A DNA stretch of 64,000 nt from Bradyrhizobium liaoningense (GCF_018130785.1 NZ_JAFCJT010000005.1:248001-312000), one strand, 5' to 3'; positions 51,712 through 61,631 are shown, counted from the stretch's first letter. The notes: generated by a model from the letters alone, not told the origin. Made by a program: numbers and translations.

Positions 51712-51712
51712 C

Positions 51713-52222
51713 TCAATGCGTCCCCGGGCGGTCTGCATAGGGATCGGGTATGCCGAGATGAGACAGGATCTCTCGTTCGAGCGCTTCCATCTCCTCCGCG
51801 TCGCCATCGTCCTCGTGATCGTAGCCGATCAGGTGCAGGAAACCATGCACGGCGAGATGGCTCAAATGATGATCGAACGGCTTCTGTTCCTCGTCCGCCT
51901 CGCGACGCATGGTCTCGTAGGCGATCGCGATGTCGCCGAGCATGCGTGGCGCATCGCCGGGCTTCCACTCGCCCTCCGGCTGGAGCGCTGGAAACGACAG
52001 CACGTTGGTCGGCTTGTCGATGCCGCGCCAGTTGCTGTTGAGGGTGCGGATGCCGGCATCATCGGTCAGCATCACGGCCACTTCGGCGTCGGCAACGTCC
52101 TCGTCGACACTCTCGGCGGCGGCTGCCACCGCCCGCTGGATCACCGCTTCGAAATCGGGTTCGCGCTGCCAGCAATCGGCGACGACGAGGACCTCGGTCA
52201 TGGGAAGGTTTGGATGTGACAT
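51713..52222 (-). CDS. ybeY: Endoribonuclease YbeY (rRNA maturation)
   Basis: 169 residues, a zinc-dependent single-strand endonuclease for 16S 3' end maturation and ribosome quality control. The zinc motif HLAVHGFLHLIGYDH is complete (H-x3-H-x5-H). A second ATG seven codons in (MTEVLVVADCW) is an equally plausible start. It is adjacent to corC-like and 61 bases after phoH. Confidence 0.94.
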   Translation of the reverse strand: MSHPNLPMTEVLVVADCWQREPDFEAVIQRAVAAAAESVDEDVADAEVAVMLTDDAGIRTLNSNWRGIDKPTNVLSFPALQPEGEWKPGDAPRMLGDIAIAYETMRREADEEQKPFDHHLSHLAVHGFLHLIGYDHEDDGDAEEMEALEREILSHLGIPDPYADRPGTH

Positions 52223-52283
52223 CTTGTTTGTTCGGAACGAATGGACGCCCTGTCCGCGTCCGTATGGTCCGGCTGTTGTCTCG

Positions 52284-53339
52284 TTACGATTTACCGGTGG
52301 CCGGCCGCTGCGGCGAACTTTCGTAGGCGGCGACGATCCGCGCCACGAGCTCGTGGCGGATCACGTCCTCGGCTTTGAAATGAACTTGTGCAATGCCTTC
52401 GACGCCGCCCAGCAGGCGCGTTGCCTCGGCGAGACCCGAGGTCTGGCCGTTCGGCAGGTCGATCTGCGAGGGGTCGCCGGTCACGATCATGCGGCTGTTC
52501 TCGCCGAGACGGGTCAAGAACATCTTCATCTGCATCGACGTGGTGTTCTGGGCCTCGTCCAGGATGATCGCGGCATTGGTCAGCGTGCGGCCGCGCATGA
52601 AGGCAAGCGGCGCGATCTCGATCTCGCCGGTCTGGAGCGCGCGCTCGACGATGCGCGCGTCCATGAGGTCGTAAAGCGCGTCGTAGATCGGACGCAGATA
52701 GGGATCGACCTTCTCGCGGAGATCGCCGGGCAAAAAGCCGAGCCGCTCGCCGGCCTCGACCGCCGGACGTGACAGGATGATCTTGTCGACTTCCTTGCGC
52801 TCGAACAGCTGCGCGGCATGCGCGACCGCGAGCCAGGTCTTGCCGGTGCCGGCGGGGCCGATGCCGAACACCAGCTCGTGACGCTTCAGCGCTCGGATGT
52901 AGGAATCCTGCGCTGCGGTGCGTGCCCGCACCGGGCGCTTGCGCAGGTTGATGCTGTCGAAGGTGGATTTGACCGATTTGGCGTCGAATTCGAACAGGGA
53001 GCCCTGGGCGATCACGGCGCGAATCGCGCCTTCGACCTCGCCCTGGTCGAGATCCTGCCCTTTCACGGCCTGCGCGTAGAGTGTCTCCAGCACGCGGCGC
53101 GCGGCGTCGCAGCCGTCGCGTGTGCCGCCGATGGTGATGTGGTTGCCCTTGGAGTCGACCACGACGCCGAGCCGCCGCTCGATCTGCGCGAGATTCTGGC
53201 CGTAGGGGCCGACCAGCGCGGAAGCGGCGCGATTGTCGTCGAAATCGATGACGACCTGGGTCTCGGGCGGAACTTGCATGTCGCGGTCAAATTTGCGGCT
53301 GGGAGCGAACGAAGACGAATCCGATGCGCTTTTTGGCAA
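52284..53339 (-). CDS. PhoH-like ATPase (YbeZ type)
   Basis: About 350 residues. A small KH-like N-terminal part (VGPYGQNLAQIERRLGVVVD) is followed by the PhoH ATPase with Walker A GPAGTGKT and DEAQNTTSMQMKMFLTRLG. YbeZ binds YbeY in rRNA processing, which fits its place upstream of ybeY. The start is uncertain: a TTG at 53339 has GGAG upstream, a TTG at 53354 overlaps the miaB stop, and the first ATG is at 53279. Confidence 0.92.
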   Translation of the reverse strand: MPKSASDSSSFAPSRKFDRDMQVPPETQVVIDFDDNRAASALVGPYGQNLAQIERRLGVVVDSKGNHITIGGTRDGCDAARRVLETLYAQAVKGQDLDQGEVEGAIRAVIAQGSLFEFDAKSVKSTFDSINLRKRPVRARTAAQDSYIRALKRHELVFGIGPAGTGKTWLAVAHAAQLFERKEVDKIILSRPAVEAGERLGFLPGDLREKVDPYLRPIYDALYDLMDARIVERALQTGEIEIAPLAFMRGRTLTNAAIILDEAQNTTSMQMKMFLTRLGENSRMIVTGDPSQIDLPNGQTSGLAEATRLLGGVEGIAQVHFKAEDVIRHELVARIVAAYESSPQRPATGKS

Positions 53340-53343
53340 GGGT

Positions 53344-54741
53344 TCAGGCTCCAATGGCGATTTGCGATAAAGCGGGCTCGCGCGCCGCGTGCGGTGTCAC
53401 GAGCTCACCGAGAAAACTATAGCGTTCGAGGCTGTCGATCCGGACCGGCAGGATCTGTCCGATAATGTCGGGCGAGGCCATCACATGCGCAGGCTGGAGG
53501 AAGGCGGTGCGGCCGACGATCTGGCCCTCCTTGCGGGCCGGACGCTCGAACAGCACATCGACCGTTGAGCCAATCGCAGCCTTGTTGAAGGCCGATTGCT
53601 GGCTGTCGATCAGTTCCTGGAGCCGCTCCAATCGCTGGTCCATCTCGGCGGGGGACACCGTCTCCTGCATATCCGCGGCCGGCGTTCCCGGCCGGGCGGA
53701 ATATTTGAACGAATACGCCGCAGCGTAGCCGATTTGCGTGACAAGCGCGAGGGTGGCGAGAAAATCTTGCTCGCTTTCGCCGGGGAAGCCCACGATAAAA
53801 TCCGATGAAAAAGCAATGTCTTGGCGCGCGGCCCGGAAACGGTCGATGACACGCCGATAATCATCGGCGGTATGTTTCCGGTTCATGGCGGCCAGAATCC
53901 GGTCCGAACCCGATTGCACCGGCAGGTGCACGAACGGCATCAGCTCGCCGAGATCGCGATGGGCTGCAATCAAACTGTCATCGACGTCGCGGGGATGGCT
54001 GGTCGAATAGCGCAGTCGCGCGATGCCGGGGATTTTCGCCAGATGCTCGAGCAGCCGGCCGAGCGGCCAGCTTTTTCCGTCCGGCCCCTCGCCATGATAG
54101 GCGTTGACGTTCTGCCCGATCAGCGTGAGCTCGCGCACGCCATTGTCGGCGAGCCGCTTCACGTCGTCGACGATCTTGGCGACCGGCCGCGAGACTTCCG
54201 AACCACGCGTGTAGGGCACGACGCAGAAGGTGCAGAACTTGTCGCAGCCTTCCTGCACTGTGACGAAAGCGGAAATGCCGCGCGCGCGGATCGCGTCGGG
54301 TTTTGGCTGGGCGAGGAAGCCGAACTTGTCGGCGGCGGGAAACTCGGTCTCGATCGCGCGGCCTTCGTCGCCGGCGCGCTTCAACAGCTCGGGCAAATGA
54401 TGATAGCTCTGCGGGCCGACCACGACGTCGACCACCGGCGCGCGGCGCACGATCTCCTCGCCCTCGGCCTGCGCTACGCAGCCCGCGACCGCGATCTGCA
54501 TCGCACGGCCCCCGCGCGCGGCCTCGTCCTTGGCGACGCGCAGGCGGCCGAGCTCGGAATAGACCTTTTCGGAGGCCTTCTCGCGGATATGGCAGGTGTT
54601 GAGGATGACGAGGTCAGCGTCCTCCGCGCTGGCCGTCTCCACGAATCCTTCCGGAGCCAGTGTGTCCACCATGCGCTGGGCATCGTAGACGTTCATCTGG
54701 CAGCCATATGATTTGATGTGCAGCTTGCGCGGCGGCTTCAT
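53344..54741 (-). CDS. miaB: tRNA-2-methylthio-N6-isopentenyladenosine synthase
   Basis: 465 residues, a radical-SAM methylthiotransferase acting at A37. The N-terminal UPF0004 domain has SYGCQMN and [10 protein letters not shown]; the radical-SAM cluster is [16 protein letters not shown] (C-x3-C-x2-C), and a C-terminal TRAM domain ends the chain. It holds two 4Fe-4S clusters. It is the first gene of the miaB-phoH-ybeY-corC-lnt cluster. Confidence 0.97.
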   Translation of the reverse strand: MKPPRKLHIKSYGCQMNVYDAQRMVDTLAPEGFVETASAEDADLVILNTCHIREKASEKVYSELGRLRVAKDEAARGGRAMQIAVAGCVAQAEGEEIVRRAPVVDVVVGPQSYHHLPELLKRAGDEGRAIETEFPAADKFGFLAQPKPDAIRARGISAFVTVQEGCDKFCTFCVVPYTRGSEVSRPVAKIVDDVKRLADNGVRELTLIGQNVNAYHGEGPDGKSWPLGRLLEHLAKIPGIARLRYSTSHPRDVDDSLIAAHRDLGELMPFVHLPVQSGSDRILAAMNRKHTADDYRRVIDRFRAARQDIAFSSDFIVGFPGESEQDFLATLALVTQIGYAAAYSFKYSARPGTPAADMQETVSPAEMDQRLERLQELIDSQQSAFNKAAIGSTVDVLFERPARKEGQIVGRTAFLQPAHVMASPDIIGQILPVRIDSLERYSFLGELVTPHAAREPALSQIAIGA

Positions 54742-54824
54742 GGAACCCGGAATTGAGGTGGAGAACGGCCCTCAGATATAGGCTGGAGGGCCGAAAATCC
54801 AGCGATTGGGGGGCCCCAAACGGT

Positions 54825-54915
54825 ATTCCGGGGCGCCCAGAAGACGGGTGAACCCGGAATCCAGAGGTTTTGGCCCGAGATTCCGGGTTCACGCGCGCCG
54901 CGCGTGCCCCGGAAT
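54825..54915. repeat. Nested palindromic repeat between HAD gene and miaB
   Basis: Inner arms tgaacccggaatc (54849-54861) and exact complement (54879-54891), outer arms attccggggc (54825-54834) and gccccggaat (54906-54915). Different core from the other repeat families in the window. Non-coding. Confidence 0.8.
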
Positions 54916-54933
54916 GACGCCGAGGGGCCGAAA

Positions 54934-55614
54934 TCAGCCCGCCAGGGCGGTCGCTCCGACCCGCCGGACCAGCTCCGGCAGTTGCCGCATATCGTCGAAC
55001 GTCAATGCGGCGCCGGCGGCCCGCAGCCGTTCGGCGTGACCCGGCGGGCAGTGGCTGCCGCCGTGAAAGCCAAGCACGGTCATGCCGGCGGCGTGCGCGC
55101 CTGTTACCCCGGGGACGCTGTCCTCGATCACAACACACCGTTCCGGCGCCGCTTTCATCTGCTCGGCGGCAAACAAAAACAGATCGGGCGCGGGCTTGCC
55201 GCGCGCGACCTGGCTTGCGGAAAAGATGTTCGGGGCGAGCAAGTCGTAGAGCCCGGCGCATGTCAGGCCGTGATGGATCTTCTCCGGCGTCCCGCTCGAG
55301 GCAACGCATTTCGGTAAGTTGATCGCAGCGATCGCCGCGGCGACATGAGTGATCGGTTGCAGATCGCTGGCGTAGAATTGCAGCGTGGCCGCGCTCACCT
55401 GCTGCTCCAGATCGTCGGGAAGGCTGCGGCCGATCTCCTGCTCGACCATCCGCCGTGCGTCTTTCTCGGAGACGCCGAGGAAGCGGACCAGCACCTGCTC
55501 CGACGTGATCGGATAGCCATGCCGCGTCAGCACGTCCGCATGCGCGCGACAGGAGATGACCTCGCTGTCCACGAGCACGCCGTCGCAATCGAAGATGATC
55601 AGTTCGACAGCCAC
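54934..55614 (-). CDS. HAD-superfamily hydrolase (phosphoglycolate-phosphatase-like)
   Basis: 226 residues. Motif I is IIFDCDGVLVDSE (D9 nucleophile, D11), motif II the Ser in ASSGTPE, motif III/IV GKPAPDLF and IEDSVPGV. The helical cap between motifs I and II is the subclass IA type, found in phosphoglycolate phosphatases and beta-phosphoglucomutases. Substrate not determined. Its ATG is five bases after the fur stop, so it is likely co-transcribed with fur. Confidence 0.9.
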   Translation of the reverse strand: MAVELIIFDCDGVLVDSEVISCRAHADVLTRHGYPITSEQVLVRFLGVSEKDARRMVEQEIGRSLPDDLEQQVSAATLQFYASDLQPITHVAAAIAAINLPKCVASSGTPEKIHHGLTCAGLYDLLAPNIFSASQVARGKPAPDLFLFAAEQMKAAPERCVVIEDSVPGVTGAHAAGMTVLGFHGGSHCPPGHAERLRAAGAALTFDDMRQLPELVRRVGATALAG

Positions 55615-55618
55615 TAGA

Positions 55619-56074
55619 TCAGGACGTCGGCTTGTCGTCGTCGAGCGGGACGCAATAGAGTTCGAGCCGATGGTCGACCAGCTTGTAGCCGAGCTTGCGG
55701 GCGATCTCCGCCTGGAGCTTCTCGATCTCCTCGGAGGTGAACTCGATCACCTTGCCGTCGCGCAGATTGATGAGGTGGTCGTGATGGCTGTCGCGCATCG
55801 TCTCGTAGCGCGCGCGGCCCTCGCGGAAATCATGGCGCTCGATGATGCCTGCATCCTCGAACAGCTTGACGGTGCGATACACGGTCGAGATCGAGATCTT
55901 GTCGTCGACGGCGACACAGCGCCGGTAAAGTTCCTCGACGTCGGGATGGTCGACCGATTCCGCCAGCACGCGGGCGATGACGCGGCGCTGCTCGGTCATG
56001 CGCATGCCGGTGGCGGCGCAGCGCGCCTCGATGCCGGTCGCCTTGGAGGCGGAGGAAGGTTTAAGTCCAGTCAT
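55619..56074 (-). CDS. fur: Ferric uptake regulator Fur
   Basis: 151 residues from the ATG at 56074 (MTGLKPSSASK). It is a winged-helix metalloregulator: TEQRRVIARVLAESVDHPD, STVYRTVKLFEDAGI, then metal-site residues in HHDHLINLRDGKVIEF. No CxxC zinc pair at the C-terminus, common in alphaproteobacterial Fur/Mur. In Bradyrhizobium Fur represses irr, which lies 30 kb away in this window. An alternative ATG at 56107 would add 11 residues. It follows rimI closely. Confidence 0.93.
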   Translation of the reverse strand: MTGLKPSSASKATGIEARCAATGMRMTEQRRVIARVLAESVDHPDVEELYRRCVAVDDKISISTVYRTVKLFEDAGIIERHDFREGRARYETMRDSHHDHLINLRDGKVIEFTSEEIEKLQAEIARKLGYKLVDHRLELYCVPLDDDKPTS

Positions 56075-56112
56075 AGGGTGTCTGCCTGACGGGGCGCTTT
56101 CTGCCATCAATG

Positions 56113-56598
56113 TTACGACAAGTCACGTCGCATCAGAAGTGCGTTCAATTGTTCCCCGTTGGGCTGCTTATAGTAGCGTTCGCGGCGCCCGACCACCATG
56201 AATCCGGCCCGATCGTAGAGCCGCCGCGCCGGCTGGTTATTTTCCTCGACTTCGAGAAATATTGTGCGCACGCCGCGTCCTGCGAGGTGGCCGAGATGTG
56301 TCATCAGCAGCGTGCGGGAAAGGCCGCGGCCGCGGTGAGCCTGGTCGACGGCGATGGAGAGGATTTCCGCTTCGTCCGCGCCGATCCGCGAGACCGCGAA
56401 CCCGATTGTCTTGCGGCCGAGCCGCAACCGGTGCACGAGCGTGTTGTGCTCGCCGATCATGCCCTCGAACTCGGCTTCGCCCCAGCCGCGGGCAAAGGAT
56501 TGTCCGTGCAACTGCGCCAGCCGTACGGCGTCGCGCGTGGACGCCGGCTCGACGGCGGCCGTGCCGCCGCGCCACCATTCCGAAAGCCATCTCATCAT
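56113..56598 (-). CDS. rimI: Ribosomal protein S18-alanine N-acetyltransferase RimI
   Basis: 161 residues of the GNAT fold. The acetyl-CoA loop is AVDQAHRGRGLSRTLLMTHL, and LEVEENNQPARRLYDRAGF is the RimI signature. It is downstream of tsaB with an ATGA overlap, the usual tsaB-rimI pair. The ATG at 56598 (MMRWLSEWW) is preferred over a remote upstream start. Confidence 0.94.
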   Translation of the reverse strand: MMRWLSEWWRGGTAAVEPASTRDAVRLAQLHGQSFARGWGEAEFEGMIGEHNTLVHRLRLGRKTIGFAVSRIGADEAEILSIAVDQAHRGRGLSRTLLMTHLGHLAGRGVRTIFLEVEENNQPARRLYDRAGFMVVGRRERYYKQPNGEQLNALLMRRDLS

Positions 56599-57290
56599 GA
56601 GGTTGCGGCTTGTGCTGCGAGCGGTGGCTGTGCGGGCGGCTTTGCATCGGGTGCGCGCAGATAAAACGGCCGCGCCGGATTTGTCTCGGGATCGGCCGCG
56701 GCTCCAAGCCACGCGATCCAGCCGATATCGGGCGCGGGCTGCGCGTCGACCGCAACGGGTTGCGGACCATCCTTCGGCCAGCGATCGGCGAGGATCTTTG
56801 CGGCATTGCCGACCAGATGCGGCGCGCCGAATTGCGAGGCCGCGATCGCCTCGTCAATTGGAACGACGCTCGGCCGCACCAGCTGGCTGCCGTCGCCGGC
56901 CACGATCTGGAAGTAGACGTGATCGTGCCGCGCATCGATCGCCGAGATCACCGGCGCCGTTCCGCTCTGGCCGACGACGGTGGCGGCATAGGCCGATAAC
57001 GTCGTCAGCCCGGCGGCGGGCCGTTTCGCCGCAAGCGCAAGGCCGCGCGCCGCCGAAATCCCGACTCTCAGGCCCGTGAAGCTTCCGGGGCCGACGGTGA
57101 CGGCGATGCGGTCGAGCGAGGTGAAGGCAAGATCGGCCGATTGCATCACGCGCGCGATCATCGGCATCAGCGCTTCGGCGTGGCCACGCTTCATCAGAAG
57201 CGATTCCTGCGCAAGGAGCTGGCCGGCGTCGGTGTCGAGAACGGCGGCCGCGCACGCCTCCAGCGCGGTATCGATGGCAAGGATCAGCAT
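56595..57290 (-). CDS. tsaB: TsaB, t6A biosynthesis scaffold
   Basis: 231 residues, ASKHA-fold pseudo-enzyme that with TsaD, TsaE and TsaC forms t6A37 in tRNAs. The N-terminus is MLILAIDTALEACAAAVLD, followed by VGPGSFTGLRVGISAARGLAL. The start is the ATG at 57290. It is coupled to rimI. The TsaE partner is 50 kb away in this window as a fusion protein. Confidence 0.94.
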   Translation of the reverse strand: MLILAIDTALEACAAAVLDTDAGQLLAQESLLMKRGHAEALMPMIARVMQSADLAFTSLDRIAVTVGPGSFTGLRVGISAARGLALAAKRPAAGLTTLSAYAATVVGQSGTAPVISAIDARHDHVYFQIVAGDGSQLVRPSVVPIDEAIAASQFGAPHLVGNAAKILADRWPKDGPQPVAVDAQPAPDIGWIAWLGAAADPETNPARPFYLRAPDAKPPAQPPLAAQAATS

Positions 57291-57395
57291 GAGAACGCGA
57301 ATGGCGAGTGGCGAATAACGAGGAGTGTAGCGAACCACGCGCCAATCCGCCATTCTTCACGCACTGTTCGTAGCCCCCCTGATATCGCCCCACTT

Positions 57396-57485
57396 CGTAG
57401 GGTGGGCAAAGCGAAGCGTGCCCACCACGGCTGTTTCACCTTGGTTGGCGGGCACGGCGCAAGTGCGCCTTTGCCCACCCCACGG
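57396..57485. repeat. Palindromic repeat, GTAGGGTGGGCAAAG family, second copy
   Basis: Arms cgtagggtgggcaaag (57396-57411) and ctttgcccaccccacg (57469-57484) complementary with one mismatch. Nested gtgcccaccac / tggcgggcac pair. Same family as 3310-3450. It fills the nfu-tsaB gap. Confidence 0.8.
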
Positions 57486-57491
57486 CATTGC

Positions 57492-58061
57492 CTACATTGG
57501 CCGGACTTCGACCACGTCGGGCACGAAATGCTTGAGCAAATTCTGGATGCCGTGCTGGAGCGTCGCGGTCGATGACGGGCAGCCGGAACAGGCACCCTTC
57601 ATGTTGAGATAGACGACACCGTCCTTGAAGCCGCGGAAGGTAATGTCGCCGCCGTCATTGGCGACCGCCGGCCGCACGCGGGTCTCGATCAGATCCTTGA
57701 TCATGTCGACGGTCTCGGCATCGGCCTCGTCGAAGAACTCGTCCTCGTCGTCGAGGTCGGCATCGCTCTGGACGGCTCCGTCGGCGAGCAGCGGCGCGCC
57801 GGACATGTAGTGCTCCATGATGGCACCGAGGATCGCGGGCTTGAGCTGCTGCCATTCACCGTTCGCCTTGGTCACGGTGATGAAATCCGATCCATAGAAC
57901 ACGCCGGTGACGCCGGGCACGTCGAACAGCTTTTCGGCGAGCGGCGAACGGCCTGCGGCTTCGCGGCTCGAAAACTCCATCGGGCTGCCGTCGACCACCA
58001 CGCGGCCGGGAATGAACTTCAGCGTGGCAGGATTTGGGGTGGCTTCGGTTTGAATAAACAT
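57492..58061 (-). CDS. Nfu-type Fe-S cluster carrier (NifU family)
   Basis: 189 residues. The N-terminal Nfu_N domain (MFIQTEATPNPATLKFIPG) and C-terminal NifU domain with C158-x-x-C161 (GACSGCPSS) that binds a labile 4Fe-4S cluster. An acidic linker (DLDDEDEFFDEADAE) joins them. It delivers clusters to target enzymes. It lies in one block with tsaB, rimI and fur, so iron regulation is likely. Confidence 0.95.
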   Translation of the reverse strand: MFIQTEATPNPATLKFIPGRVVVDGSPMEFSSREAAGRSPLAEKLFDVPGVTGVFYGSDFITVTKANGEWQQLKPAILGAIMEHYMSGAPLLADGAVQSDADLDDEDEFFDEADAETVDMIKDLIETRVRPAVANDGGDITFRGFKDGVVYLNMKGACSGCPSSTATLQHGIQNLLKHFVPDVVEVRPM

Positions 58062-58187
58062 GGTTTTCTCCAGACGTCACCGGTTCAAGGCCGGCGCGTG
58101 CCCTATCCACTAGCAGATGGCGACGGCGAACGCACGGTCAAGGGGGAGTAGAGTATTAGTCCAATATTTTCAGCGGCTTGGGCTTCG

Positions 58188-58345
58188 CTTACCCTCCCCT
58201 GGAGGGGGCGCTACGCATGCAGCGAAGCTGAACGCGCAGCGGGGCGGGTGCCGGTCCCTCCACCTCGCACACTGCCCGTGTTGAGAGATCACCCCACCCC
58301 GCTCGCGCTGCGCGCGATCGACCCTCCCCTCCAGGGGAGGGTAAG
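58188..58345. repeat. 158-bp inverted-repeat element (cttaccctcccct ends)
   Basis: Arms of 19 bases, cttaccctcccctggaggg at 58188-58206 and the exact complement at 58327-58345, enclose 120 bases without coding character. Size and terminal inverted repeats look like a miniature element. It sits between nfu and the universal stress gene. Confidence 0.8.
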
Positions 58346-58352
58346 AAGGGAG

Positions 58353-58847
58353 CTACGACAGCGAATCCACGCTTCCATCGCTCAGCGCGCCCGAGATGAT
58401 CGTCACCGGCACCGGGAACGTGCCCAGCGCATGGGCGAGCAGCGAGACCAGCGGTCCCGGACCCTCCGCGCCGGGATTGGCGGCGAGCACCAGCATGGCG
58501 ATGTCAGGGTCATCATCGATCACGGCGAGCAGTTGTTCCATGGCATCGCCTTCACGGATCACCCGCTCCGGCGTGATCGCGGCGATGCCGTTGGCGCGGC
58601 CGGCGGCGCGGTCGAGCGCGGCTTCCGCCGCCTCCTGCGCCTCGGCGCGCATGATGTCGGCGACACCCAGCCATTCCTGGCTCTGCTGCTCGGGCTCGAT
58701 GATGCGCAGCATCACCACGCCGCCGCCGGCGCGGATCGCCCAGCGGCTGGCGTAATAGACCGCGCGATCCCATTCGGCGGTGTCATCGACGATCACGAGG
58801 CATTTGGGCTTGTGCCCCGGCTCGAAGCAAAGTCGCTTGCTGGTCAT
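58353..58847 (-). CDS. Universal stress protein family
   Basis: 164 residues of the USP fold (CLVIVDDTAEWDRAVYYASR, ALDRAAGRANGIAAI, DIAMLVLAANPGAEGPG). The ATP-binding G-x2-G-x9-G loop is only partly conserved (NPGAEGPGPLVSLLAH). The start at 58847 (MTSKRLCFEPG) is chosen over a further in-frame ATG. It is just downstream of trpS. Confidence 0.85.
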   Translation of the reverse strand: MTSKRLCFEPGHKPKCLVIVDDTAEWDRAVYYASRWAIRAGGGVVMLRIIEPEQQSQEWLGVADIMRAEAQEAAEAALDRAAGRANGIAAITPERVIREGDAMEQLLAVIDDDPDIAMLVLAANPGAEGPGPLVSLLAHALGTFPVPVTIISGALSDGSVDSLS

Positions 58848-58953
58848 GCATGTCCCGGAATGTGCACGGACGGCATGCTGCCACACTCCCTGTTCGTTTG
58901 GGAGAGGGGGGGGCCGACGCCGCGGCGCCGGCCAGACTTCGCAACCGCAGGAA

Positions 58954-60006
58954 TCAGCGCCGGCGGATGAAGCCGACGATGTCCTTCGAGAGCTTCATGG
59001 TCTCGTCGGCGATCGCGCGGGCACGGTCGGCGCCATCGTTCAGGACCGCGTCGATATGGCCGGGGTCGGCGACGAGGCGCTTCATCTCGCCGGCGATCGG
59101 TGCGAGCTTCGTGACGCACAGCTCGACCAGCGAATTCTTGAAGCTGGAGAACTGGCCGCCGCCGAATTCTCTGAGCACGTCGGCCTTGGAGCGGCCGGAG
59201 AGCGCCGCGAAGATGCCGACGAGATTGTCGGCCTCGGGACGCGCTTCCAGGCCCTTTTCCTCTGATGGCAACGGCTCCGGATCGGTCTTCGCCTTGCGTA
59301 CCTTCTGCGCGATGGTGTCGGCGTCGTCGGTCAAATTGATGCGCGAATTGTCGGAGGCATCCGACTTCGACATCTTCTTGGTGCCGTCGCGTAAGGACAT
59401 CACGCGCGTCGCCGGGCCCGTGATCAAGGGTTCCGGCAGCGGGAAGAACAGGCCGTCATTGGCGCCGAGGTTGCGGATCGAGTCGCCAAAATCGTTGTTG
59501 AACTTCTGCGCGATGTCGCGCGACAGCTCGAGATGCTGCTTCTGGTCCTCGCCGACCGGAACGTGGGTGGCGCGGTACAGCAGAATGTCGGCGGCCATCA
59601 GCACGGGATAGTCGAACAGCCCGACCGACGCATTCTCGCGGTCCTTGCCGGCCTTCTCCTTGAACTGGGTCATGCGGCCCAGCCAGCCCATGCGCGCGAC
59701 GCAGTTGAAGATCCAGGTGAGCTCGGCGTGACCCGAGACCTGGCTCTGGTTGAACACGATGTGCTTCTTCGGATCGATGCCGCTCGCGATGAACGCCGCG
59801 GTCACCTCGCGGGTGTTGCGCGCGAGCTCGACCGGTCCGCCCCAGACGTCCACCCCTTGCGTGATCGCATGCATGTCGACGACGCAATAGATGCAGTTGT
59901 GGGTTTCCTGCATCTTCACGAAGTTGACGATCGCGCCGAGGTAATTGCCGAGGTGCAGATTGCCCGTCGGCTGGACGCCCGAAAAGACCCGTTCAACGAA
60001 TGCCAT
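58954..60006 (-). CDS. trpS: Tryptophan--tRNA ligase
   Basis: 350 residues, a class Ic aminoacyl-tRNA synthetase. HIGH-like motif TGNLHLGN (about residues 15-22), KMSKS motif KKMSKSDAS, and the TrpRS sequence [23 protein letters not shown]. Full length. It follows murJ by 75 bases on the same strand. Confidence 0.97.
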   Translation of the reverse strand: MAFVERVFSGVQPTGNLHLGNYLGAIVNFVKMQETHNCIYCVVDMHAITQGVDVWGGPVELARNTREVTAAFIASGIDPKKHIVFNQSQVSGHAELTWIFNCVARMGWLGRMTQFKEKAGKDRENASVGLFDYPVLMAADILLYRATHVPVGEDQKQHLELSRDIAQKFNNDFGDSIRNLGANDGLFFPLPEPLITGPATRVMSLRDGTKKMSKSDASDNSRINLTDDADTIAQKVRKAKTDPEPLPSEEKGLEARPEADNLVGIFAALSGRSKADVLREFGGGQFSSFKNSLVELCVTKLAPIAGEMKRLVADPGHIDAVLNDGADRARAIADETMKLSKDIVGFIRRR

Positions 60007-60080
60007 GGTCGCCTTCCTGGAAGGTATTCGGCCGTCGTTTCCAACAGCGGCGCTGCCCCGTCAAGGGTAATTCGATGGCA

Positions 60081-61631
60081 TCACGTCTCGGACTCGGTCT
60101 GGGCCGGACGCTTCAGCACTTTAGCCGCCTCGCGCCATGAGGCCGCGCCCAGGACCTGCAGGAGCAGGCCATAGACGGCGATCCCGGCCGCGATCTGCAC
60201 GCCCAGGACGATGAAGCGGATGAGCCCATGCGCTTCGGCGGACGACAGACCGGTCGTGAGCCAGAGCAGGCCGCCCATGGCAGCCGCGGCGAGCACGATC
60301 CGCGGCAGCCGGTTGCGGGCGGCCGCATCGACCGAGAAGCCGAACTCGCTGGTGCCTTTCCGCAACAGCGAGATCGCACTGCTCCAGGCGCCGGCCGCGA
60401 TGCTGGCAGCGATTCCGCTCGCGCCGAGGAAGTGTCCGAGCACGACAGCGAGGGCGATCGCGACCACAAAACCCTTGGCCGTTGCCAGCAGCGGCGTCAT
60501 CGTGTCGCTGCGGGCATAGTAAGCCGGCGACAGCGCCTTGATCAGCACGTGGGCCGGCAGGCCCAGCGCCAACCACATCAGCGCGTGGGAGGTCGCCATG
60601 CTGTCATCGGCGCCGAACGCGCCATGCTCGAACAGCAGCCGCACGATCGGCTCGGCCAGCACGATCAGGCCGAGCGTTGCCGGCAGCGCCAGCCCCGCGG
60701 CGAGTTCCAGCGCGCGCGATTCCGCGTGCGCGACGGCGTCGCGGTCGCCGCTGCTCACCGCGCGCGTCAGCTCCGGCACCAGCACCGTGCCCATGGCGAC
60801 GCCGACGATGCCGAGCGGCAGCTCGATCAGGCGGTTGGCGAAATAGAGCCAGGAGACCGCGGAGGGCGTGGCGGAGGCGATGATCGCGCCGGCGACCATC
60901 AGCCATTGCGGGCCCGAGCTTGCGATCATGCCGGGAATGGCCTTGGCAAAGAAGGTGCGCATCGCCGCGTCGAAGCTGATCCGCAGCGGCGTGGCCAGTC
61001 GCGCGCTTCGCTGCGACAAGAGCATCAGCAATTGCAGCAGGCCGGCGACGCCGACCGTGGCGGCGAGCATCCACGCGGCGAAACTCGCATCAGCATGCCA
61101 GGCGAGCAACGCTGCGATCGCTGCGATGAGCGCCATATTGAACAGCAGCGGCGAGAACGCCGTGAGAGCAAAGCGGCCTTGCGCGTTGAGCAGTCCCATC
61201 AGCACCGTGACGGGGCCGGCAAAGGCGAGATAAGGCAGCATCAGCCGCGCGTTCTTGACGGCGAGATCGAGCGTGCCGCTGCCCAGAAATCCGGGCGCGA
61301 TGACCGTGATGATCAGCGGCATCAAGAGGGCAATCACGAGCGAGATCGCGATCAGGGCCACGCTGACCGTGCCAAGCACGAGTCCGGCGAACGCTGCCGC
61401 GGCAGCCTCGCCGTCGCGCTCACGGACGCGCAGCCAGGCCGGGATCAGCGCCGCATTGAGCGCCCCCTCGCTGAGCAGCCGCCGCACGACATTGACGAGC
61501 TGGAACGCCGCCAGAAACGCGTCGGCCACGGCGCCGGTGCCGAGCAGCGCCGCGATCAGGGAATCGCGGGCAAAGCCCAAGAGCCGCGAGGCCAGTGTTC
61601 CCGTCGAGACTGTCAGGAAGGAGCGGATCAT
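60081..61631 (-). CDS. murJ: Lipid II flippase MurJ
   Basis: 516 residues, a MOP-superfamily protein with about 14 transmembrane helices that flips lipid II across the inner membrane. Family marks: TLASRLLGFARDSLIAALLG, FQLVNVVRRLLSEGALNAALIP (conserved Arg residues of the cavity) and APGF. Start at the ATG at 61631 (MIRSFLTVSTG). It is divergent from the adenosine-kinase-like gene and upstream of trpS. Confidence 0.95.
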   Translation of the reverse strand: MIRSFLTVSTGTLASRLLGFARDSLIAALLGTGAVADAFLAAFQLVNVVRRLLSEGALNAALIPAWLRVRERDGEAAAAAFAGLVLGTVSVALIAISLVIALLMPLIITVIAPGFLGSGTLDLAVKNARLMLPYLAFAGPVTVLMGLLNAQGRFALTAFSPLLFNMALIAAIAALLAWHADASFAAWMLAATVGVAGLLQLLMLLSQRSARLATPLRISFDAAMRTFFAKAIPGMIASSGPQWLMVAGAIIASATPSAVSWLYFANRLIELPLGIVGVAMGTVLVPELTRAVSSGDRDAVAHAESRALELAAGLALPATLGLIVLAEPIVRLLFEHGAFGADDSMATSHALMWLALGLPAHVLIKALSPAYYARSDTMTPLLATAKGFVVAIALAVVLGHFLGASGIAASIAAGAWSSAISLLRKGTSEFGFSVDAAARNRLPRIVLAAAAMGGLLWLTTGLSSAEAHGLIRFIVLGVQIAAGIAVYGLLLQVLGAASWREAAKVLKRPAQTESET

